A DNA stretch of 64,000 nucleotides from IOR16 sp963521065 (GTDB lineage: Bacteria > Bacillota > Clostridia > Peptostreptococcales > Anaerovoracaceae): positions 62,001 through 126,000 of the forward strand of contig CAUQTI010000001.1 of NCBI GenBank assembly GCA_963521065.1, given 5' to 3'. Position numbers and translations under genes: made by a program. A model generated the notes under the pieces. The model searched no databases. It saw nothing but the letters and a program-made list of their open reading frames with translations, and was not told the origin of the DNA. Within the stretch, counting starts at the first letter, position 1. Every line of letters starts with the position of its first letter. Of this stretch, positions 61,001 through 64,000 are shown piece by piece.

Positions 61001-61863
61001 GTGTTATTTCCAGGATTTTACCGCAGGAGGATATGCCATTTATGCAGGACGGCACTCCGCTCCAAGTCATGCTGAACCCACTTGGCGTTCCTTCCCGTAT
61101 GAATATCGGGCAGGTATTGGAAGTGCACTTGGGCTTGGCGGCAAAGTATAAGGGATGGTATATTTCTACCGCAGTATTTGACGGTGCAAGCGAAATAGAT
61201 ATCATTGACTTATTGAAAGAATGCGGCTACCCGGAAAGCGGAAAACTTCAGCTGCGTGATGGCAGAACTGGTGAAGAATTTGATAATTCGGTAACCGTGG
61301 GATACATGTATATGCTGAAGCTGCATCATCTTGTCGATGATAAGATTCACGCAAGAAGCACAGGACCGTATTCCCTTGTTACACAACAGCCTCTGGGAGG
61401 TAAAGCACAGTTCGGTGGACAACGTTTCGGAGAAATGGAAGTATGGGCACTGGAAGCATACGGTGCGGCATATACATTGCAGGAGATTTTGACGGTAAAA
61501 TCGGATGACGTTGTCGGCCGTGTCAAAACGTATGAGGCAATTGTAAAGGATGAAAATATCCCAGAGCCAGGCATTCCGGAATCCTTTAAGGTATTGATTA
61601 AGGAAATGCAGAGTTTGGCTTTGGACGTAAAAGTTCTGACAGACGATGAGCAGGAAATTGAAATCAAAGAATCAGACGACTTAGATACTGCATCCAGCTT
61701 AGAAAGCATTATTGATATTGAAGCAGTTTCTTCGGAAGAAGAATTTTTTGAAGAAGAGTCTGGATTCAGTGAAGAATTGGTGGATGAAGACGTAGAAGAC
61801 GTAGAAGAGGTCGATGGAGAATTGGATCTTGAGGAAGATTTCGTAGACGACGATCTTGTTTAG
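58033..61863 (+). CDS. rpoB: RNA polymerase beta subunit
   Basis: A 1276-residue catalytic subunit. The rifampicin-pocket region has FFGSSQLSQFMDQNNPL and KRRLSALGPGGL, and the C-terminal GGKAQFGGQRFGEMEVWALEAYGA segment (split motif) is intact. An acidic tail rich in Glu and Asp (last about 50 residues) extends the C-terminus. Start at ATG 58033 with GGAGGG 6 bp upstream; in-frame codons from 58006 contain that site. No substitution in the usual rifampicin hot spots of QLSQFMDQNN or RRLSALG stands out. Confidence 0.96.
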   Translation: MPQPVKIGKKERMSYSKIDVVAPMPNLIQIQTDSYKWFLEEGLTEVFEDISPIRDYADNLVLEFIGHSLTDAPKYDQEECKERDVTYAAPLKVKVRLVNKETGEVKEQEVFMGDFPIMTEKGTFIYNGAERVVVTQLVRSPGPYYDVAIDKSNNKLFSTTIIPNRGAWLEYETDSNEIISVRVDRTRKQPITTILRALAYKSVEDKVETERRKNANITEAEIAKKIRRYNEFSTETAKLLYEGNNAEIEQIFGSHERLNKSMAKDVTSNYDEGLKEIYKKLRPGEPATFDSAYDLIEALFFDAKRYDLAKVGRYKYNKKLGLGNRIIGCISAEDVFDPSTGELLAETNTKISRELGFAIENAGVESMMVYSKLDEEKAVKVIGNNFVSLQDYVDFEIGETKLPKKVFYPVLRYILDNTEEAKLKDTLISMKNQLSPKHIILDDILASVSYILNLSDGIGLVDDIDHLGNRRLRTVGELLQNQFRIGLARMERVVKERMTIQDIEVTTPQALMNIRPVTAAIKEFFGSSQLSQFMDQNNPLAELTHKRRLSALGPGGLSRERAGFEVRDVHHSHYGRMCPIETPEGPNIGLIGSLTTYGIVNEYGFIETPYRKVDKENAIVTEDIYYLTADEEEQIIIAQANEPLDSEGHFVNRKVVARGAGGEIDLYNREIVDFMDVSPRQVVSVATALIPFLENDDANRALMGANMQRQAVPLLVSDAPIVGTGMEYKAACDSGVVILARNSGVVEYVDAVRIKVRRDKDGGLDEYKMLKYKRSNQGTCINQKPIVSHNEHVEEGEVIADGPSTDLGEVALGKNLLIGFMTWEGYNYEDAIVLNEQLLMEDALTSIHIEEYESEARDTKLGPEEITRDIPNVGEDALKDLDEEGIIRIGAEVDASDILVGKVTPKGETELTAEERLLRAIFGEKAREVRDTSLRVPHGETGIIVDVKIFSRENGDELPPGVNKLVRCYIATKRKINVGDKMAGRHGNKGVISRILPQEDMPFMQDGTPLQVMLNPLGVPSRMNIGQVLEVHLGLAAKYKGWYISTAVFDGASEIDIIDLLKECGYPESGKLQLRDGRTGEEFDNSVTVGYMYMLKLHHLVDDKIHARSTGPYSLVTQQPLGGKAQFGGQRFGEMEVWALEAYGAAYTLQEILTVKSDDVVGRVKTYEAIVKDENIPEPGIPESFKVLIKEMQSLALDVKVLTDDEQEIEIKESDDLDTASSLESIIDIEAVSSEEEFFEEESGFSEELVDEDVEDVEEVDGELDLEEDFVDDDLV

Positions 61864-61923
61864 GCAATACAAAAGCATCCGTTGTTTCACTTGAGAACGA
61901 ATAAAGGGAAGGGGAGACGCTCC

Positions 61924-64000
61924 TTGTACGAATTAAACAATTTTGAATCATTACAAATAAGTTTAGCTTCCACAGAAAAGATTCGAAGCTGGTCTCATGG
62001 CGAAGTTAAGAAGCCGGAGACGATAAATTACAGAACTTTAAAACCGGAAAAAGAAGGTCTGTTTTGTGAAAAAATATTTGGACCGACTAAAGACTGGGAA
62101 TGTCACTGCGGAAAATATAAAAGGATTCGCTATAAAGGAATCGTATGCGACCGTTGCGGAGTAGAAGTTACGAAAGCAAAGGTTCGAAGAGAGAGAATGG
62201 GGCACATTGAGCTTGCTGCCCCAGTTTCTCATATTTGGTATTTTAAAGGAATTCCAAGCAGAATGGGACTCGTTTTGGATATCTCCCCGAGAAATCTGGA
62301 AAAAGTACTCTATTTTGCTGCATATATCGTAACGGATCCGGGTGATTCTGGGCTGGGCTACAAAGAAATTCTGACAGAACTGCAATACCGAGAAGCCAAG
62401 GACAAATTTGGAAGCGGATTTAAAGCGGCGATGGGTGCGGAGGCTGTGAAGGAATTGCTTTCTCAGATTGACTTAGTTGCCATGTCAGATGATTTGAGAA
62501 ATAAACTGAAAGATGCTTCCGGACAGAAAAAAATCCGTATTGTGCGTCGTCTAGAAGTCATTGAAGCATTGAGGACTTCCGGAAATAAGCCGGAGTGGAT
62601 GGTATTGGAAGTGATTCCTGTCATTCCGCCGGATCTTAGACCAATGGTACAGCTCGATGGAGGGCGTTTTGCAACCTCCGATTTAAATGATTTATATCGA
62701 AGAGTCATTAACCGCAACAACCGCTTGAAGCGGCTTTTGGATTTGGGGGCACCAGATATTATTGTCCGCAATGAAAAAAGAATGCTTCAAGAAGCAGTGG
62801 ATGCGCTGATTGATAATGGAAGAAGAGGCCGGCCGGTGACTGGACCGGGAAGCAGACCTCTGAAATCCTTATCCGATATGCTGAAGGGAAAGCAGGGACG
62901 TTTCAGACAGAACTTATTAGGAAAGCGTGTTGACTATTCCGGACGTTCTGTAATCGTTGTAGGCCCTGAACTGAAATTCTATCAGTGCGGTCTTCCGAAA
63001 AAAATGGCATTGGAATTATTTAAGCCGTTTATTATGAAAAAATTAGTGCAGGATGGCCATGCACATAATATTAAGAGCGCAAAGCGTATGGTGGAAAAGG
63101 TACGTCCGGAGGTATGGGACGTTTTGGATGAAGTTATTAAGGATCATCCAGTGCTTTTAAACCGTGCTCCGACGCTACATCGCTTGGGTATTCAGGCCTT
63201 TGAGCCGGTTTTAGTAGAAGGAAAGGCAATCAAGCTTCATCCTTTGGTTTGTACTGCATATAATGCTGACTTTGACGGAGACCAAATGGCGGTTCACGTT
63301 CCGCTTTCTGTAGAAGCACAGGCCGAAGCGAGATTTTTGATGCTTTCAGTCAATAATATTCTTGCACCAAAAGACGGCTCTCCAATTACTACGCCGACTC
63401 AGGATATGATTTTGGGAAGTTATTATTTAACGCACCCTGGATTGGATGATCGAAGCAGTAAGGCTGAAGTAGGCGACGGCAGAATCTTTACAGATTATGA
63501 CGAGCTGCTGATGGCGTATCAGACAGGTGCTGCAGGGATTCATGCGAGAGTAAAGGTTCGAAGAAAACTTTCAAAGGATGATCCTGGAAAATTAGTGGAA
63601 TCTACTGTAGGCCGTTTTATCTTTAACGACAGGATTCCTCAGGATTTGGGTTACATTGATCGAAGTGCAGACCCATATTCATTGGAAATCGATTTCCTTT
63701 GTGATAAAAAGAAATTAGGGCATATTATTGATCGTTGTTACCGTGTTCATGGAAATACGGAAACGGTAAAGATGTTGGATCATATTAAAAGCACTGGCTT
63801 CCGTTATTCCACAAAAGCAGCAATCACCATTAGTGTTGCTGACATGGAAATGCCGAAAGAAAAGAAAGCAATTATTGAAGAAGCACAGGGTATTGTCGAT
63901 AAGTACGAGACTGCTTACCGCCGAGGATTGATGTCGAATGAGGAACGTTATGAAAAAGTAATTCAGACGTGGCATAAGGCAACGGATGATGTTGCAGATG
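61924..64000 (+). CDS. rpoC: RNA polymerase beta' subunit (5' part, runs off the window)
   Basis: Starts at TTG 61924 (protein YELNNFESLQISLAS after Met) with GGGGAG 7 bp upstream, 60 bp after rpoB. The N-terminal zinc finger is CHCGKYKRIRYKGIVCDRCG, in pieces CHCG and CDRC. The active-site Mg motif NADFDGDQMAVH is at about 63265-63300. The frame is open to the end of the window (about 692 codons); the rest of the gene lies beyond. Confidence 0.97.
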   Translation, partial: MYELNNFESLQISLASTEKIRSWSHGEVKKPETINYRTLKPEKEGLFCEKIFGPTKDWECHCGKYKRIRYKGIVCDRCGVEVTKAKVRRERMGHIELAAPVSHIWYFKGIPSRMGLVLDISPRNLEKVLYFAAYIVTDPGDSGLGYKEILTELQYREAKDKFGSGFKAAMGAEAVKELLSQIDLVAMSDDLRNKLKDASGQKKIRIVRRLEVIEALRTSGNKPEWMVLEVIPVIPPDLRPMVQLDGGRFATSDLNDLYRRVINRNNRLKRLLDLGAPDIIVRNEKRMLQEAVDALIDNGRRGRPVTGPGSRPLKSLSDMLKGKQGRFRQNLLGKRVDYSGRSVIVVGPELKFYQCGLPKKMALELFKPFIMKKLVQDGHAHNIKSAKRMVEKVRPEVWDVLDEVIKDHPVLLNRAPTLHRLGIQAFEPVLVEGKAIKLHPLVCTAYNADFDGDQMAVHVPLSVEAQAEARFLMLSVNNILAPKDGSPITTPTQDMILGSYYLTHPGLDDRSSKAEVGDGRIFTDYDELLMAYQTGAAGIHARVKVRRKLSKDDPGKLVESTVGRFIFNDRIPQDLGYIDRSADPYSLEIDFLCDKKKLGHIIDRCYRVHGNTETVKMLDHIKSTGFRYSTKAAITISVADMEMPKEKKAIIEEAQGIVDKYETAYRRGLMSNEERYEKVIQTWHKATDDVAD

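Noticed and set aside
1..64000. CRISPR arrays, insertion sequences, prophage or integrase genes
   Set aside because: No regularly spaced repeats, transposase or integrase-like proteins were seen, although accessory cassettes interrupt conserved gene order.

Overview
The window is a low-to-moderate GC chromosomal segment from an anaerobic member of the Clostridia (Firmicutes). Three things support this. The backbone has the classic Firmicutes order (radA, yacL, ispDF, cysE-cysS, mrnC, rlmB, sigH, tuf, rpmG, secE, nusG, rplKAJL, rpoBC). There is a SCIFF/ranthipeptide precursor with its radical-SAM maturase, a pair typical of Clostridia. There are also several sigma-54 activator/transporter units of the kind found in amino-acid-fermenting clostridia. 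A lineage close to Anaerovoracaceae or Peptostreptococcaceae is possible, but this is a guess. No phage, insertion sequence or CRISPR array was seen.

Layout. 1-5.4 kb: asnS, an EF-G-like GTPase and radA. 5.4-7.6 kb: a reverse-strand two-component system. 7.8-13.5 kb: carD-like gene, yacL, fused ispDF, proS, a Nudix hydrolase and a cyclophilin. 13.5-15.6 kb: a probable MarR-family remnant, then a LysM/G5/M23 cell-wall peptidase whose promoter carries a WalR-type box. 15.8-17.9 kb: cysE-cysS. 18-23 kb: a sigma-54 activator with PAS and TyrR-like HTH domains, three copies of an inverted repeat, a sigma-54 promoter, and an operon for a BKACE enzyme, a 3-hydroxyacyl-CoA-dehydrogenase-like enzyme and an AtoE-type carrier. 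23.3-26.1 kb: SCIFF peptide and maturase, a phosphoesterase, mrnC. 26.1-31.8 kb: a second sigma-54 activator, a sigma-54 promoter, an AGCS amino-acid symporter and two NodB-like deacetylase paralogs, the second lacking the metal ligands. 32-41.2 kb: a third activator (paralog of the second), a sigma-54 promoter, an NhaC-type antiporter and argH, followed by malic enzyme, fumC and an MFS carrier. 41.4-43.5 kb: thyA, folA, rlmB. 43.5-49.8 kb: sigH, tRNA-Thr, tuf, a DUF1294 gene, rpmG, secE, nusG and rplKAJL with an L10 leader. 50-57.7 kb: a LacI-controlled ribose operon (rbsRKDACB) and an NSS-family symporter. 58-64 kb: rpoB and the start of rpoC.

How the genes work together. The conserved information-processing backbone is interrupted by catabolic cassettes. 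Three consecutive cassettes share one design: an enhancer-binding protein gene, immediately followed by a GG-N10-GC promoter, then a transporter and/or catabolic enzymes. The first probably oxidises and thiolytically cleaves a 3-hydroxy acid. The second pairs an amino-acid symporter with an amidase/deacetylase. The third imports or exchanges an organic or amino acid; its argH, with the adjacent malic enzyme and fumC, forms a plausible route from an N-substituted aspartate through fumarate and malate to pyruvate. The usual rplL-rpoB linkage is broken by about 8 kb of sugar and amino-acid transport genes, and rpoB has its own promoter.

Limits. All calls come from reading the sequence and from family knowledge. 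Substrates of the transporters and of the BKACE, deacetylase and ArgH enzymes are inferences from context.
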